DNA from: Phocaeicola massiliensis B84634 = Timone 84634 = DSM 17679 = JCM 13223
GTDB lineage: Bacteria; Bacteroidota; Bacteroidia; Bacteroidales; Bacteroidaceae
Direction of reading: 5' to 3'
Assembly: GCF_000382445.1 (NCBI RefSeq)
Contig: NZ_KB905472.1
Coordinates: 1,183,505-1,247,504, forward strand
DNA: 64,000 nucleotides
Positions 42,709 to 52,681 of the stretch are shown here, in pieces; the stretch's first letter is position 1, and each line of letters opens with the position of its first letter. The notes under the pieces were generated by a model that was not told the DNA's origin, searched no databases, and worked only from the letters and a program-made list of their open reading frames with translations. The translations under genes and the position numbers were made by a program.

Positions 42709-44058
42709 ATGGCAAATGTGATTAAATTACACAAAGGCTTGAACATCAACCTGAAAGGAAAACCTGCTCAGGAGATTTTCGACGTGAAGCAGCCGGACAT
42801 CTATGCGTTGGTGCCCGATGATTTTCATGGCGTGACTCCTAAAGTGGTGGTGAAAGAACAGGAATATGTGATGGCCGGGGGAACATTGTTTGTAGACAAG
42901 AACCACCCCGAAGTAAAGTTCGTTTCTCCTGTTAGCGGTGTCGTGACATGCATTGAGAGAGGCGAACGCCGTAAAGTCCTTAGCATCTCCGTTGCTGCGG
43001 CAGCAGAGCAGGACTACGAAGAGTTTGGAAAGAAAGATGTTTCGACTATGACAGGCGAACAGGTAAAGGCTGCCCTGCTTGAAGCCGGACTCTTTTCATT
43101 CATCATCCAGCGCCCGTATATCGTGGTTGCCGACCCGAATGCCAAGCCGAAAGGCATCTTCGTTTCTGCATTTGATACCAACCCATTGGCTGCCGATTTC
43201 GAATTCGTTCTGAAAGGTCAGGAAAAAGACTTCCAGACAGGACTCGATGCATTGGCTAAAATGGCGAAGACGTATCTGAATATCAGCGTAGAACAGAAGA
43301 ATCCTGCACTGACAAGCGCCAAGAATGTGACTGTGACAGTTTTCGACGGTCCTAACCCTGCCGGAAACGTTGGCGTTCAGATTAACCACATCAGTCCTAT
43401 CAACAAGGGCGAAACCGTTTGGACTCTTCGTGCAGAAGATGTTATCTTCATCGGACGTTTGTTCAATACAGGTCGTGTAGACTTGACCCGCACCATTGCA
43501 TTAACCGGTTCGGAAGTGAAAAAACCGGCTTACTGCAAGTTGAAAGTAGGAGCGTCGCTGACAGATGTATTTGCAGGACGTGTAACCGAAGGTGCAAACT
43601 TACGCTACATTAACGGAAACGTGTTGACCGGTACGCTTGTCAAACCTAATGGATATTTGAGCGCACGTGCCACAAGTCTTACCGTGATTCCCGAAGGCGA
43701 TGACCGACACGAATTCCTGGGCTTTATCATGCCCCGCACCAATCAGTTCAGTGCGAGCCGCAGTTATTTCAGCTGGTTATGCGGAAATAAGGAATACACA
43801 CTGGATGCCCGTATCAAAGGTGGCGAACGCCACATGATTATGTCCGGTGAGTATGACAAAGTATTCCCGATGAGTATTTTCCCCGAATATTTAATTAAGG
43901 CTATCATTGCCGGCGATATTGACCGTATGGAAGCACTTGGTATTTACGAAGTGGCTCCCGAAGATTTTGCAGTATGCGAGTTTGTAGACTCTTCTAAACT
44001 GGAGTTGCAACGTATTGTGCGTCAAGGTCTGGACATGCTTCGCAAGGAAATGTGCTAA
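42709..44058 (+). CDS. nqrA: Na+-translocating NADH:quinone reductase subunit A
   Basis: 449 residues, the usual length for NqrA. It starts MANVIKLHKGLNINLKGKPA and contains the family stretches PKVVVKEQEYVMAGGTLFVD, VSPVSGVVTCIERGERRKVL and FLGFIMPRTNQFSASRSYFS. NqrA is the peripheral cytoplasmic subunit close to the quinone site. It is first in a six-gene operon (gaps of 28, 13, 18, 24 and 18 bp) with the standard order A to F. Confidence 0.97.
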   Translation: MANVIKLHKGLNINLKGKPAQEIFDVKQPDIYALVPDDFHGVTPKVVVKEQEYVMAGGTLFVDKNHPEVKFVSPVSGVVTCIERGERRKVLSISVAAAAEQDYEEFGKKDVSTMTGEQVKAALLEAGLFSFIIQRPYIVVADPNAKPKGIFVSAFDTNPLAADFEFVLKGQEKDFQTGLDALAKMAKTYLNISVEQKNPALTSAKNVTVTVFDGPNPAGNVGVQINHISPINKGETVWTLRAEDVIFIGRLFNTGRVDLTRTIALTGSEVKKPAYCKLKVGASLTDVFAGRVTEGANLRYINGNVLTGTLVKPNGYLSARATSLTVIPEGDDRHEFLGFIMPRTNQFSASRSYFSWLCGNKEYTLDARIKGGERHMIMSGEYDKVFPMSIFPEYLIKAIIAGDIDRMEALGIYEVAPEDFAVCEFVDSSKLELQRIVRQGLDMLRKEMC

Positions 44059-44086
44059 GTAATTAAAAACTAAGAATAAAAAGTTA

Positions 44087-45295
44087 ATGAAAGCGTTAAG
44101 AAATTATCTCGACAAGATAAAGCCAAACTTTGAAGAGGGCGGCAAACTCCACGCGTTTCGTTCGGTGTTCGACGGTTTCGAAACATTCTTGTTCGTACCC
44201 AACAGCACTTCGAAAACAGGAGTTCACATCCATGATGCGATTGACAGTAAGCGTATCATGTCGATTGTGGTTATTGCGTTGATACCGGCTTTGTTGTTCG
44301 GTATGTACAACGTAGGTTACCAGCACTTCTTGGCAGTGGGCCAGGAGGCAGGTTTCTTTGAAAAATTCATTTATGGTTTCCTGGCTGTTCTGCCTAAGAT
44401 TATCGTGTCATACGTAGTCGGTCTGGGAATCGAATTTGTGGTGGCACAATGGAAGAACGAAGAAATTCAGGAAGGTTTCCTGGTTTCAGGTCTGTTGATC
44501 CCGATGATCGTTCCTGTGGAATGTCCGTTGTGGATTCTGGCTGTCGCTACAGCATTCTCTGTTATCTTCGCTAAGGAAGTATTCGGCGGTACAGGTATGA
44601 ATATCTTCAACCCTGCATTGATTACCCGTGCTTTCTTGTTCTTCGCTTATCCTACCAAAATGTCCGGTGATGCCGTTTGGGTAAGCACTGACAGCATTTT
44701 CGGTATCGGTGGCGGACAGGTAGTGGACGGTTTTACCGGCGCTACGATGTTGGGACAGGCTGCTACAGCCGCTCCGGGTGCAAGCGAACTGATTAATGTG
44801 AACGGTACTCCCGCTACCATGTGGGATATGGTTGTAGGTTTGATTCCGGGTTCTATCGGTGAAACCAGCGTTATCGCTATCGCACTGGGTGCCATCATCC
44901 TGTTGTGGACAGGCGTGGCAAGTTGGAAGACCATGTTCTCTGTCTTTGCCGGTGGTATCGTGATGGGATTGATCTTCAATGTATTCGGCTCTACAGATAA
45001 CATGATGGCTCAGTTGCCTTGGTACGAACACATCGTATTGGGCGGTTTCTGCTTCGGCGCCGTGTTCATGGCTACCGACCCTGTGACTTCCGCACGTACG
45101 GAAAAGGGTAAGTTCATCTACGGCTTCCTGATCGGTGTGATGGCTATCGTTATCCGTGTGTTGAATCCGGGTTATCCCGAAGGTATGATGCTTGCCATCC
45201 TGCTGATGAACATCTTCGCTCCGCTGATTGACTACTGTATCGTACAGAAGAACATCACAGCCCGCGAAAACAGATTAAAATCAACTAACAACTAA
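44087..45295 (+). CDS. nqrB: Na+-translocating NADH:quinone reductase subunit B
   Basis: 402 residues with about ten membrane helices. The GATM sequence of DGFTGATMLG places the covalent FMN threonine at about Thr220. NqrB is the main membrane subunit for Na+ translocation and carries FMN and riboflavin. The N-terminal ~55 residues are soluble and precede the first helix (SIVVIALIPALLFGMYNVG). It lies between nqrA and nqrC with 28- and 13-bp gaps. Confidence 0.97.
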   Translation: MKALRNYLDKIKPNFEEGGKLHAFRSVFDGFETFLFVPNSTSKTGVHIHDAIDSKRIMSIVVIALIPALLFGMYNVGYQHFLAVGQEAGFFEKFIYGFLAVLPKIIVSYVVGLGIEFVVAQWKNEEIQEGFLVSGLLIPMIVPVECPLWILAVATAFSVIFAKEVFGGTGMNIFNPALITRAFLFFAYPTKMSGDAVWVSTDSIFGIGGGQVVDGFTGATMLGQAATAAPGASELINVNGTPATMWDMVVGLIPGSIGETSVIAIALGAIILLWTGVASWKTMFSVFAGGIVMGLIFNVFGSTDNMMAQLPWYEHIVLGGFCFGAVFMATDPVTSARTEKGKFIYGFLIGVMAIVIRVLNPGYPEGMMLAILLMNIFAPLIDYCIVQKNITARENRLKSTNN

Positions 45296-45308
45296 AATAT
45301 CGGACATT

Positions 45309-45983
45309 ATGAATACTAATAGTAATAGTTATACTATCATCTATGCTTCGATAATGGTTGTTATCGTAGCATTCCTGTTGGCATTCGTGTCTTCTTCTCT
45401 GAAAGAAAAACAGTACCAGAATGTAGAACAGGACACAAAGAAACAAATTCTGGCAGCTTTGAACGTTTATGACGTAAAAGATGTGAATGCAGAATATGAT
45501 AAATATGTGAAAGAAGACGATTTGATGCAGGCAGACGGTTCTTTGGTAAAGAACGATGCTGCTTTCCAGACTTCTTATAAAGGTGAAATCGCTAACGGAC
45601 GTCTTCATGTATTCGTTTGCGACGTGGATGGTCAGACCAAATATGTGCTGCCTATTTATGGTGCCGGTCTTTGGGGACCTATCTGGGGATACATCGCATT
45701 GAATGATGACAAAGACACTGTATATGGCGTTTACTTCTCTCATCAAGGAGAAACTCCGGGTCTGGGTGCAGAAATCACCACTACTAAGTTCCAGGATCAG
45801 TTCTTGGGCAAACATGTAATGGAAAACGGTACTGTAGCTTTGGGTGTTGAAAAACACGGCAAGGTGGCAAAACCCGATTATCAGGTAGACGGTATCTCAG
45901 GTGGTACTATCACTTCTAAAGGTGTAGATGCGATGATTAAGGATTGCCTGAGCATGTACAATTCATTTTTAACTAATAAATAA
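45309..45983 (+). CDS. nqrC: Na+-translocating NADH:quinone reductase subunit C
   Basis: 224 residues. One N-terminal membrane helix (about 8-28) anchors a mostly periplasmic FMN-binding domain. The flavinylation motif is SGGTITSKG with the acceptor Thr at about 200 (many relatives have SGAT). GLWGPIWGYIA and SHQGETPGLGAEI are family signatures. FMN attachment requires an ApbE flavin transferase, which is not encoded in this window. Confidence 0.96.
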   Translation: MNTNSNSYTIIYASIMVVIVAFLLAFVSSSLKEKQYQNVEQDTKKQILAALNVYDVKDVNAEYDKYVKEDDLMQADGSLVKNDAAFQTSYKGEIANGRLHVFVCDVDGQTKYVLPIYGAGLWGPIWGYIALNDDKDTVYGVYFSHQGETPGLGAEITTTKFQDQFLGKHVMENGTVALGVEKHGKVAKPDYQVDGISGGTITSKGVDAMIKDCLSMYNSFLTNK

Positions 45984-46001
45984 GAGGAGGGTAAATAGAA
46001 T

Positions 46002-46640
46002 ATGAGCGCATTATTTTCTAAAAAGAATAGAGAAGTTCTTTTAACTCCGCTGGGTTTGAATAACCCTGTCACCGTACAGGTGCTCGGTATCTGTTCTGCA
46101 CTGGCTGTAACGGCTCAGCTGGAACCGGCTATCGTGATGGGTCTTTCCGTAACCATTATTACAGCCTTCTCGAACTTCGTTATCTCCTTGTTGCGTAACA
46201 CCATTCCCAACCGTATCCGTATCATCGTTCAGTTGGTGGTTGTTGCCGCATTGGTAACTATCGTTAGTGAAATTTTGAAAGCGTTCGCATACGATGTAAG
46301 TGTGCAGCTTTCTGTATATGTAGGTTTGATTATTACAAACTGTATCCTGATGGGACGTCTGGAAGCGTTTGCTATGATGAACGGTCCTTGGGAATCATTC
46401 CTGGATGGTATCGGTAACGGATTGGGTTATGCCAAAATCCTGATTATCGTGGCATTCTTCCGTGAACTGCTGGGTGCCGGTACATTGTTTGGCTTCCAGG
46501 TTATCCCGCAGGCTGTTTATGACTTGGGCTACCTGAACAACGGCTTGATGTTGATGCCTCCTATGGCGTTGATTATCTGTGCTTGTATCATTTGGTACCA
46601 ACGTGCAAAACACAAAGAATTGCAGGAAAGTAATAATTAA
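46002..46640 (+). CDS. nqrD: Na+-translocating NADH:quinone reductase subunit D
   Basis: 212 residues with six membrane helices, related to RnfE. LTPLGLNNPVTVQVLGICSA at the N-terminus and AYDVSVQLSVYVGLIITNC, which holds the conserved mid-membrane Cys, are diagnostic. NqrD and NqrE form an inverted pair in the membrane that holds an Fe-S centre in the complex. It starts 18 bp after nqrC. Confidence 0.96.
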   Translation: MSALFSKKNREVLLTPLGLNNPVTVQVLGICSALAVTAQLEPAIVMGLSVTIITAFSNFVISLLRNTIPNRIRIIVQLVVVAALVTIVSEILKAFAYDVSVQLSVYVGLIITNCILMGRLEAFAMMNGPWESFLDGIGNGLGYAKILIIVAFFRELLGAGTLFGFQVIPQAVYDLGYLNNGLMLMPPMALIICACIIWYQRAKHKELQESNN

Positions 46641-46664
46641 TCCCCGTTATAAAACGAAAAGAAT

Positions 46665-47261
46665 ATGGAATATTTAAGTTTGTTTGTAAAGTCCATCTTT
46701 GTGGACAATATGATTTTCGCATACTTCCTGGGGATGTGTTCTTACCTGGCAGTATCGAAAAACGTAAAGACAGCCGTAGGTCTGGGTGCAGCCGTTACTT
46801 TCGTGTTGATTGTAACTCTGCCGGTGAACTATTTGCTGGAAAATTACGTACTGGCACCTAATGCGCTGATTGATGGAGTAGACCTCAGCTTCTTGAGCTT
46901 TATCCTGTTTATTGCCGTTATTGCCGGTATCGTTCAGTTGGTGGAAATGGCGGTTGAACGTTTCAGCCCGTCGCTCTATGCTTCATTGGGTATCTTCCTT
47001 CCGCTGATTGCTGTAAACTGTGCCATCATGGGTGCTTCATTGTTTATGCAGCAACGTCATTTCATCAACATTGGTGAGGCAACCACTTACGCTTTGGGCT
47101 CAGGTATCGGTTGGGCACTGGCTATTATCGGTCTGGCTGCCATCCGTGAAAAAATGGCTTACTCTGATGTTCCTGCTCCTTTGAAAGGTCTGGGTATCAC
47201 TTTCATCACTGTAGGTTTGATGGCAATGGCATTTATGTGTTTCTCTGGTTTGAAAATCTAA
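46665..47261 (+). CDS. nqrE: Na+-translocating NADH:quinone reductase subunit E
   Basis: 198 residues with six membrane helices, related to Rnf[21 protein letters not shown] holds the conserved cysteine of the membrane Fe-S site, and [16 protein letters not shown] its partner in the second half. It has inverted topology relative to NqrD. It lies 24 bp after nqrD and 18 bp before nqrF. Confidence 0.96.
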   Translation: MEYLSLFVKSIFVDNMIFAYFLGMCSYLAVSKNVKTAVGLGAAVTFVLIVTLPVNYLLENYVLAPNALIDGVDLSFLSFILFIAVIAGIVQLVEMAVERFSPSLYASLGIFLPLIAVNCAIMGASLFMQQRHFINIGEATTYALGSGIGWALAIIGLAAIREKMAYSDVPAPLKGLGITFITVGLMAMAFMCFSGLKI

Positions 47262-47279
47262 AAGGAAAGGAATAAGACA

Positions 47280-48554
47280 ATGGATATGAATTTAATATTA
47301 GCTAGTATTGGAGTATTCCTTGGAATTATACTTCTGCTCGTTGTTATTTTGCTGGTAGCTAAGCAGTATCTTACTCCGAGCGGCAAAGTAAAGATAACTA
47401 TCAATGGAGAGAAAGAACTGGAAGTAGAACAAGGTTCAACTTTGCTGAACACCCTGTCTGTCAATGGCATCTACCTGTCATCGGCTTGTGGTGGTAAAGG
47501 TTCTTGCGGTCAATGTAAATGCCAGGTTGTAGAAGGCGGTGGTGAGATTCTTCCTTCTGAAAAGGGACATTTCAGCCGTAAACAACAACAGGATCATTGG
47601 CGTCTGGGTTGCCAGGTGAAAGTAAAAGGTGACCTGGGCATCAAGATTGATGAATCTGTACTGGGTGTTAAGGAATGGGAATGCGAAGTAATCAGCAACA
47701 AGAACGTTGCCACTTTCATCAAAGAGTTTATTGTGGCTTTGCCGAAAGGTGAACACATGGACTTCGTTCCGGGTTCATACGCTCAGATTAAGATTCCTAA
47801 ATTTGAAATGGACTACAACAAGGATATCGATAAAGACCTTATCGGTGCGGAATATCTGCCCGCATGGGAAAAATTCGGTTTGTTCGGCTTGAAATGTAAG
47901 AATACGGAAGAAACCATCCGTGCTTACTCTATGGCCAACTATCCTGCCGAAGGTGACCGTATCATGCTGACAGTGCGTATCGCTACTCCTCCGTTCAAAC
48001 CGAAAGATCAGGGCCCCGGCTTTATGGATGTGAATCCGGGTATCGCTTCATCTTACATTTTCACGCTGAAACCGGGTGACAAGGTAACGATGAGTGGTCC
48101 TTACGGAGACTTCCACCCGATCTTCGATTCTAAGAAGGAAATGATTTGGGTAGGTGGTGGTGCCGGTATGGCTCCGTTGCGTGCACAGATTATGCACATG
48201 ACCAAGACACTGCACACTACCGACCGTGAACTTCACTATTTCTATGGTGCACGTGCATTGAACGAAGTATTCTATCTGCCGGACTTCCAGCAATTGGAAA
48301 AAGACTTCCCGAACTTCCACTTCCATCTGGCTTTGGACCGTCCGGATCCCGCAGCCGATGCAGCAGGCGTGAAGTATACCGCAGGTTTCGTTCACAATGT
48401 GATGTATGAAACTTATCTGAAGGATCACGAAGCTCCCGAAGATATTGAATACTACATGTGTGGTCCCGGCCCGATGTCTAATGCAGTTGTTAAGATGCTG
48501 GATAGCCTGGGTGTTGAGCCTGCTTCTATCATGTATGACAACTTCGGCGGATAA
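47280..48554 (+). CDS. nqrF: Na+-translocating NADH:quinone reductase subunit F
   Basis: 424 residues. An N-terminal membrane helix (about 5-27) is followed by a 2Fe-2S ferredoxin domain with Cys70, Cys76, Cys79 and Cys111, an FAD domain (RAYSMANYP) and an NADH-binding domain (GGGAGMAPLRAQI, YMCGPGPM). It accepts hydride from NADH and passes electrons through FAD and 2Fe-2S into the membrane subunits. It is last in the operon, closed by a strong terminator. Confidence 0.97.
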   Translation: MDMNLILASIGVFLGIILLLVVILLVAKQYLTPSGKVKITINGEKELEVEQGSTLLNTLSVNGIYLSSACGGKGSCGQCKCQVVEGGGEILPSEKGHFSRKQQQDHWRLGCQVKVKGDLGIKIDESVLGVKEWECEVISNKNVATFIKEFIVALPKGEHMDFVPGSYAQIKIPKFEMDYNKDIDKDLIGAEYLPAWEKFGLFGLKCKNTEETIRAYSMANYPAEGDRIMLTVRIATPPFKPKDQGPGFMDVNPGIASSYIFTLKPGDKVTMSGPYGDFHPIFDSKKEMIWVGGGAGMAPLRAQIMHMTKTLHTTDRELHYFYGARALNEVFYLPDFQQLEKDFPNFHFHLALDRPDPAADAAGVKYTAGFVHNVMYETYLKDHEAPEDIEYYMCGPGPMSNAVVKMLDSLGVEPASIMYDNFGG

Positions 48555-48581
48555 TGTTCAGACAAAATTCCCCTTTTATTG

Positions 48582-48622
48582 AAATCACCCTCGCTACAAC
48601 TCCTGTGGCGAGGGTGATTTTT
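48582..48622 (+). terminator. Terminator of the nqr operon
   Basis: AAATCACCCTCGC and GCGAGGGTGATTT form a perfect 13-bp stem with a 13-base loop, followed by a short T-run. Confidence 0.9.
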
Positions 48623-48742
48623 AGTTGTATGAGCGTTTCGATACATCCCTCGTTTTTTTGTGGGAGTGTGCAAGATACCGGCACGGGCATACTTTGTTTC
48701 ATCTTTTTAGGTCTTATATGCTTGATTCCTTTTTCCTTTTAT

Positions 48743-48750
48743 TATATTTG
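48743..48750 (+). promoter_or_regulatory. -7 box of the BF3164-type lipoprotein gene
   Basis: TATATTTG, 33 bp before the ATG at 48783. Confidence 0.65.
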
Positions 48751-48782
48751 ACCCCATTACCAAACCCTATATCTATTATATT

Positions 48783-49886
48783 ATGAAACAATTATTTATC
48801 TATTCTATTCTTTGTTTAAGCCTGGCAGCTTGCGGCGGAAAAAAGAACAATGCGGCAGAACCTCAGGAAACACCTGCTGCCGATAGTATTGTGGAAGAAA
48901 AGATAGTAGCACTTCCTCCATTGGAAGAAGGCGAAGTCTTTCTGAAAGATAAGGACCCCTTCGGTGAAGTGGTGGAACTGCAGGGAAACCATATAGTGGA
49001 ACCGGATACGTTTATTTTTAAACCTGCTTCTCCGAATATGGTGATAAAGGATAGCCTGATGATTATGCAAAGTCGGAATGCGCCTTTTTATATATTCCGT
49101 TATCCTGAGTTTACTTACATAAAAACCGTCGGAAGAACCGGTAACGGACCGGATGAATTTGTTGCGCCTTATGTGATAGCTTCCCTTAATCCTGCTTATT
49201 TGTGTTATTTGTTCGAACGACCTAAAGGAATGCTTTACGGGCTTGATAAAAAGTTGGAGATACATCCGATACAAAAGATACATAGTTCAAAGTCGATGTG
49301 GGACTATATTGAACACATCTATGCTGCCGGTAAGAATAGTTTCGTTTATCCCAAAGGACGAAATATATATCGGGCTACTTTGGAAGGAGATTCCGTCAGG
49401 ACAGAAGAAATAAAGGACATGACCCTGAAACAGGCAAAGAAGATGCCGGCTACCGGTTGTCTTGGCATCAATCCGGCGCGTCATCGAATGGTTTATGCAT
49501 ATAAATATGCCAGAATTATAAAGTTCATGGACTTGGACAGTAATGCAGAACGTACGCTTAACTTCCAGCAGTCCGGTTTTGACGAAGGGACTCTGCACAT
49601 CGCAGATGGGCTGGATGCTAATGTGACGTATTATATGCAGGTGCTTCCGACCCGTGACTATGTATATATCACTTATTCGGGAAGAACGCCTTATGTAGTG
49701 GCAGCGGAGAACAACAAAGGGAAGCATCATATGTACGTTGAGAAATACGACTGGAATGGGAATCCTGTAAAGAAGTATAAGTTGAATGACTTTTGTGTAT
49801 ATACGGTTTTGGACGAAAAAACGAACCGTTTGGTATTGTCCACTTATTACTATGATGACCCGCTGGTGGTATATCAGTTGGATTGA
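48783..49886 (+). CDS. BF3164-family lipoprotein (beta-propeller-like)
   Basis: 367 residues. The signal peptide MKQLFIYSILCLSLAACGG has a lipobox (LAAC), so Cys17 is lipidated. It is followed by an Asn/Ala/Pro-rich linker and a domain of repeated four-strand units with KTVGRTGNGPDEF, the hallmark of BF3164/TolB-like six-bladed propeller lipoproteins of Bacteroidetes. There is no sorting signal against the outer membrane, so it probably sits on the outer membrane facing either side. Function unknown. It is monocistronic, with a strong terminator 30 bp behind. Confidence 0.85.
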   Translation: MKQLFIYSILCLSLAACGGKKNNAAEPQETPAADSIVEEKIVALPPLEEGEVFLKDKDPFGEVVELQGNHIVEPDTFIFKPASPNMVIKDSLMIMQSRNAPFYIFRYPEFTYIKTVGRTGNGPDEFVAPYVIASLNPAYLCYLFERPKGMLYGLDKKLEIHPIQKIHSSKSMWDYIEHIYAAGKNSFVYPKGRNIYRATLEGDSVRTEEIKDMTLKQAKKMPATGCLGINPARHRMVYAYKYARIIKFMDLDSNAERTLNFQQSGFDEGTLHIADGLDANVTYYMQVLPTRDYVYITYSGRTPYVVAAENNKGKHHMYVEKYDWNGNPVKKYKLNDFCVYTVLDEKTNRLVLSTYYYDDPLVVYQLD

Positions 49887-49918
49887 TGCAGAGAATATGT
49901 TTGTCGATTAAAGAAAAT

Positions 49919-49955
49919 AAGCCCGGTAAAATGAACTTTTATCGGGCTTTTTCTT
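49919..49955 (+). terminator. Terminator of the lipoprotein gene
   Basis: AAGCCCGGTAAAA and TTTTATCGGGCTT pair (one G-U) around TGAAC, followed by TTTC. Its downstream edge touches the -7 box of the helicase gene. Confidence 0.85.
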
Positions 49956-49963
49956 TACTTTTG
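49956..49963 (+). promoter_or_regulatory. -7 box of the helicase gene
   Basis: TACTTTTG, 18 bp before the ATG at 49982. It excludes the longer frame from 49883, which would begin upstream of the terminator. Confidence 0.7.
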
Positions 49964-49981
49964 TATAAAAGGAAAAAGGTT

Positions 49982-51295
49982 ATGATTAAGAATATATTGA
50001 CAAATTTAAAGATTGAGCAGCTGAATGCAATGCAGGAGGCGGCTATAGATACTTGGAAAGAAGGAAAAGACCTGATTTTATTGTCACCTACAGGCTCCGG
50101 CAAGACTTTGGCTTATCTGTTGCCTTTGTTACAGAGCTTGAAACCTGATGTGAAAGGTGTTCAGGCCATAGTGCTTGTACCCTCCCGCGAACTGGCTTTG
50201 CAGATAGACCAAGTTTTCAAATCCATGAATACACCCTTTAAGGCTGTGAGCTGCTATGGTGGACGCCCTGCCATGGAAGAGCACCGTACTATCAAAGGAG
50301 TGCAGCCTTCGGTCGTCATAGGTACTCCGGGGCGTATGAATGACCATCTTTCGAAACAAAATATCGATGCAGAAACAGTGACTACATTAGTCATTGATGA
50401 GTTTGATAAATGTCTGGAGTTTGGTTTTCAAGAAGAAATGGCTACCGTTATCGGGCAGTTGCCCCGTTTGAAGCGGCGTTTTTTGCTTTCGGCTACCGAT
50501 GCCGAGGAGATTCCTCAATTTACGGGTCTGAACAAAACGATTAAGTTGAATTTCTTGAATACCGAGGAACAAACAGTGCAGCGCTTGCATTTATATAAAG
50601 TGCTCTCTCCCGGAAAAGATAAACTGGAGACATTGTATAAATTGCTGTGTACATTGGGCAGTCGCTCTACATTAGTATTTTGTAATCATCGTGAAAGTGT
50701 GGAGCGGGTAGGGAAGTATCTTCAATCCAAAAAATTCCAATGTGGTATTTTTCATGGCGGTATGGAGCAGGATGACCGTGAACGTTCATTGTATAAATTC
50801 CGTAACGGTAGTTGCCATGTCTTGATATCCACAGACCTTGCCGCCCGCGGACTGGATATCCCCGAGATAGAAAATGTGGTTCATTACCATCTCCCGGTCA
50901 ATGAAGACGGATACATCCATCGTAACGGCCGGACAGCCCGTTGGGAAGCTGAAGGAAATTCTTATATTCTACTCCATCAGGAAGAAATGCTCCCTGAATA
51001 CTTGACGGAAGTCCCTGAAGAATTCCTCTTACCCGAAGTGACTCCCAAGCCGTCATTACCCGAATTTGTGACCTTATATATAGGAAAGGGCAAAAAAGAT
51101 AAAATCAATAAGATAGATATTGTAGGGTTTCTCTTTAAAAAAGGTAACCTGAATAAAGATGAAATTGGGCGGATTGATGTGAAAGACCATTATTCGTTTG
51201 CCGCAGTATCTCGCAAAAAGATAAAGCAAACACTTAATTTGATACAGAATGAGAAAATAAAAGGGGTGAAAACGCTGATAGAAGAAGCAAAATAG
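49982..51295 (+). CDS. DbpA-like DEAD-box ATP-dependent RNA helicase
   Basis: 437 residues. The helicase motifs in order are TGSGKT (I), PSRELALQ (Ia), GTPGR (Ib), DEFD in place of DEAD (II), SAT (III), STDLAARGLDIP (V) and HRNGRTAR (VI). The C-terminal ~75 residues (VTLYIGKGKKDKINKIDIVG) form a DbpA-type RNA-binding domain, which in E. coli DbpA recognises 23S rRNA hairpin 92. It is therefore probably involved in assembly of the large ribosomal subunit. The start at 49982 is fixed by the terminator and promoter in front. Confidence 0.9.
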   Translation: MIKNILTNLKIEQLNAMQEAAIDTWKEGKDLILLSPTGSGKTLAYLLPLLQSLKPDVKGVQAIVLVPSRELALQIDQVFKSMNTPFKAVSCYGGRPAMEEHRTIKGVQPSVVIGTPGRMNDHLSKQNIDAETVTTLVIDEFDKCLEFGFQEEMATVIGQLPRLKRRFLLSATDAEEIPQFTGLNKTIKLNFLNTEEQTVQRLHLYKVLSPGKDKLETLYKLLCTLGSRSTLVFCNHRESVERVGKYLQSKKFQCGIFHGGMEQDDRERSLYKFRNGSCHVLISTDLAARGLDIPEIENVVHYHLPVNEDGYIHRNGRTARWEAEGNSYILLHQEEMLPEYLTEVPEEFLLPEVTPKPSLPEFVTLYIGKGKKDKINKIDIVGFLFKKGNLNKDEIGRIDVKDHYSFAAVSRKKIKQTLNLIQNEKIKGVKTLIEEAK

Positions 51296-51472
51296 TGTCA
51301 TTATGTCATTTTACAACTCCTAATAATGAACGAATAATTCTAAAAGATTATTTTTATATGCTTTAAATCATTGTTTGTTGGAGTATAGCTTACAAAATGA
51401 AAGCATTGAAAAATAGATTTAACTAATTTGAAAGAAAATTATGTGGAAAATCGTAATTTTATTAGCGTTTTT

Positions 51473-51503
51473 TTTGGAAAGCTGAAAATAATGTGTAAAT
51501 TCG
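51473..51503 (+). promoter_or_regulatory. serC promoter
   Basis: TTTG at 51473-51476 and TAAATTCG at 51496-51503, spaced 19 bp; the -7 box differs from TAnnTTTG by one base. The leader is about 40 nt. Confidence 0.6.
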
Positions 51504-51548
51504 CAAATGTAAGACATAAACAAATTGTATAACCAAAACTAACTTCAA

Positions 51549-52619
51549 ATGAAAAAGCATAATTTCAATGCGGGACCATCTATCTTGCCTCGCGAGGTTA
51601 TAGAGAAAACAGCTCAGGCTATTTTGGATTTTAATGGCTCCGGGCTTTCTTTGATGGAAATCAGTCATCGTGCTAAAGATTTTCAGCCTGTGGTAGACGA
51701 AGCAGTCGCTTTGTTCAAGGAATTGTTAAACATTCCTGAAGGGTATTCGGTACTGTTCTTGGGTGGTGGCGCCAGCTTGGAATTCTGTATGGTGCCTTTC
51801 AACTTCCTTGAAAAGAAAGCTGCTTATCTTAATACCGGTGTTTGGGCGAAGAAAGCAATAAAGGAAGCGAAAGCGTTTGGCGAAGTTGTCGAAGTGGCAT
51901 CTTCTGCGGAAGCAACGTATACGTATATCCCGAAAGATTATACTGTTCCTGCCGATGCGGATTACTTCCATGTCACCACCAATAATACAATTTATGGTAC
52001 GGAGCTTCATGAGGATTTGGACTCTCCGGTTCCTATGATTGCCGATATGTCATCTGATATTTTCTCTCGTCCGATTGATGTTTCTAAATATATCTGCATT
52101 TACGGCGGTGCACAAAAGAATCTGGCTCCTGCCGGTGTTACTTTTGTTATTGTGAAGAATGATGCTTTGGGCAAGGTATCACGCTATATTCCTACTATGC
52201 TGAACTATCAGACCCATGTGGACGGAGGTTCTATGTTCAATACACCTCCTGTTCTTCCTATCTATGCAGCGTTGCAGACTTTGCGCTGGATTAAGGCTAA
52301 CGGTGGAGTGGCGGAAATGCAGAAGCGTGCCAAAGAGAAAGCCGAAATGCTGTATGCGGAAATTGACCGTAACAAGTTGTTCCGTGGTACAGTAACGGAT
52401 AAGGCGGACCGTTCTTATATGAATATCTGTTTCGTTATGAATGATGAATACAAAGATTTGGAAGCAGACTTCCTGAAGTTTGCAACCGAAAAAGGTATGG
52501 TAGGTATTAAAGGTCATCGCTCTGTGGGTGGCTTCCGTGCATCTTGTTATAATGCCATGCCGAAAGAAAGTGTTCAGGCTTTGATAGATTGCATGCAAGA
52601 ATTCGAGAAACTTCATTAA
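51549..52619 (+). CDS. serC: Phosphoserine aminotransferase
   Basis: 356 residues. [19 protein letters not shown] at the N-terminus, [14 protein letters not shown], and the PLP lysine in [18 protein letters not shown] identify SerC of aminotransferase class V. It transfers an amino group from glutamate to 3-phosphohydroxypyruvate, and can also act in pyridoxine synthesis. It is followed by serA after a 62-bp gap that holds a hairpin. Confidence 0.97.
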   Translation: MKKHNFNAGPSILPREVIEKTAQAILDFNGSGLSLMEISHRAKDFQPVVDEAVALFKELLNIPEGYSVLFLGGGASLEFCMVPFNFLEKKAAYLNTGVWAKKAIKEAKAFGEVVEVASSAEATYTYIPKDYTVPADADYFHVTTNNTIYGTELHEDLDSPVPMIADMSSDIFSRPIDVSKYICIYGGAQKNLAPAGVTFVIVKNDALGKVSRYIPTMLNYQTHVDGGSMFNTPPVLPIYAALQTLRWIKANGGVAEMQKRAKEKAEMLYAEIDRNKLFRGTVTDKADRSYMNICFVMNDEYKDLEADFLKFATEKGMVGIKGHRSVGGFRASCYNAMPKESVQALIDCMQEFEKLH

Positions 52620-52631
52620 TTGATTTATAAG

Positions 52632-52662
52632 AATAAGGGCGTGCTGTGAGTACGTCCTTATT
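52632..52662 (+). promoter_or_regulatory. Hairpin between serC and serA
   Basis: AATAAGGGCGT and ACGTCCTTATT form an 11-bp stem (one G-U) with a 9-base loop. It could be an attenuating or processing site within the serine operon; only a weak T-rich stretch follows. Confidence 0.55.
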
Positions 52663-52681
52663 TATTAATACAAATAAGACC

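Noticed and set aside
49883-49981. Longer N-terminus of the helicase
   Set aside because: It would include the terminator of the preceding gene and the helicase promoter.
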